A DNA stretch of 5,233 bases, from NCBI GenBank assembly GCA_947458345.1, contig CANHBU010000172.1, positions 1 to 5,233 of the forward strand. The letters are read 5' to 3'. The translations under genes and the position numbers were made by a program. Origin of the DNA: Comamonadaceae bacterium (GTDB lineage: Bacteria > Pseudomonadota > Gammaproteobacteria > Burkholderiales > Burkholderiaceae_C). Under the pieces are notes generated by a model. That model worked only from the letters and a program-made list of their open reading frames with translations, made no database searches and had not been told where the DNA came from. Shown piece by piece: positions 4,676-5,233 of this stretch (the stretch's first letter is position 1; each line of letters begins with the position of its first letter).

Positions 4676-5233
4676 ATGTGTGGCATCTTGGGCGTGGTCA
4701 GCCATGCGCCTGTCAATCAGCTGATTTACGACGGCTTGCTGCTGCTGCAGCACCGCGGCCAGGATGCAGCAGGCATTGCAACGCATCAGGGCCAGAAGTT
4801 TTTCATGCACAAGGCCAAGGGCATGGTCAAGGATGTGTTTCGCACGCGCAATATGCGCGCCTTGCCCGGCCATGTGGGCCTGGGTCAGGTGCGCTATCCG
4901 ACCGCGGGCAACGCGTTCAGTGACGAGGAGGCCCAGCCTTTTTACGTCAACGCGCCGTTTGGCCTGGTGCTGGTGCACAACGGCAACCTGACCAACGCGG
5001 CCGAACTCAAGGCCGAGCTGTTTTCGATTGACCACCGGCATATCAACACCGAGAGCGATTCGGAGGTTTTGCTCAACGTGCTGGCCCATGAACTGGAAAA
5101 AAACACGCGCGGCCTGCCCCTGGCGCCGGCCGATGTGTTTGCCGCCGTGCGCGGCGTGCACCGGCGCTTGCGCGGCTCTTACGCCGTGGTGGCGCTGATT
5201 GCCGGTCACGGTCTTTTGGCGTTTCGAGACCCC
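4676..5233 (+). CDS. purF: Amidophosphoribosyltransferase PurF, N-terminal part (cut by window end)
   Basis: The first 186 codons of purF, open to the window edge. PurF transfers ammonia from glutamine to PRPP, giving 5-phosphoribosylamine, the first committed step of purine synthesis. Seen: MCGILGVV, where Cys2 becomes the N-terminal nucleophile of the class II glutaminase domain once Met is removed, and LQHRGQDAAGI (24-34). GLGQVRYPTAG (68-78) carries the glutamine-binding Arg73. HNGNLTN (101-107) carries N102 and G103 of the oxyanion hole, then ESDSE (126-130) with D128, and GSYAVV (167-172) followed by FRDP (183-186). All glutaminase residues expected in this part are intact. The whole protein is usually about 500 residues, so the phosphoribosyltransferase domain lies beyond the window. 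The MCG start cannot be elsewhere, since Cys must be second. Any PurR-like control cannot be judged here. Confidence 0.96.
   Translation, partial: MCGILGVVSHAPVNQLIYDGLLLLQHRGQDAAGIATHQGQKFFMHKAKGMVKDVFRTRNMRALPGHVGLGQVRYPTAGNAFSDEEAQPFYVNAPFGLVLVHNGNLTNAAELKAELFSIDHRHINTESDSEVLLNVLAHELEKNTRGLPLAPADVFAAVRGVHRRLRGSYAVVALIAGHGLLAFRDP

Noticed and set aside
4670..5209. A 179-codon minus-strand open frame opposite purF
   Set aside because: The plus strand encodes intact PurF glutaminase residues from Cys2 to the FRDP segment; the antisense frame shows no family pattern.

Overview
The window looks like ordinary chromosomal DNA from a high-GC betaproteobacterium, most likely order Burkholderiales. 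The evidence is a strong preference for G or C at third codon positions, the protein sequences themselves, and the cluster folC - SPOR-domain gene - cvpA - purF, which matches the known proteobacterial folC-dedD-cvpA-purF arrangement. The species cannot be named from sequence alone. I see no mobile element, CRISPR array, tRNA, rRNA or phage gene, and no convincing undescribed system. The unexplained structure is in the non-coding DNA and in low-complexity coding repeats.

Left part (1-1823, minus strand). Three genes read right to left. In order of transcription they are an ArsC/Spx-family YffB-like reductase (1470-1823), a secreted glycine-zipper protein (555-1277) and ppnP, a small cupin nucleoside phosphorylase (92-409). 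The gaps between them are 192 and 145 bases, so they need not form one operon. The 192-base gap, upstream of the glycine-zipper gene, holds seven degenerate 11-bp units in helical phase, plus a separate inverted repeat.

Centre (1824-1937). This 114-base divergent control region lies between the YffB-like gene and folC. It contains a 15-bp tandem repeat of almost three copies ending just before the folC start. Neither flanking gene has a visible Shine-Dalgarno sequence. Each has a -10-like hexamer so close to its ATG that leaderless transcripts are possible.

Right part (1938-5233, plus strand). folC (folate polyglutamylation), a SPOR-domain inner-membrane protein (peptidoglycan/division), cvpA (inner-membrane protein) and purF (first committed step of purine synthesis, cut by the window end) are closely packed and probably co-transcribed. 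FolC and PurF are linked metabolically: folate cofactors supply one-carbon units to the purine pathway that PurF opens. A good extended -10 sequence inside the 3' end of folC may be an internal promoter for the downstream genes. accD, often found just upstream of folC in proteobacteria, is not adjacent here.
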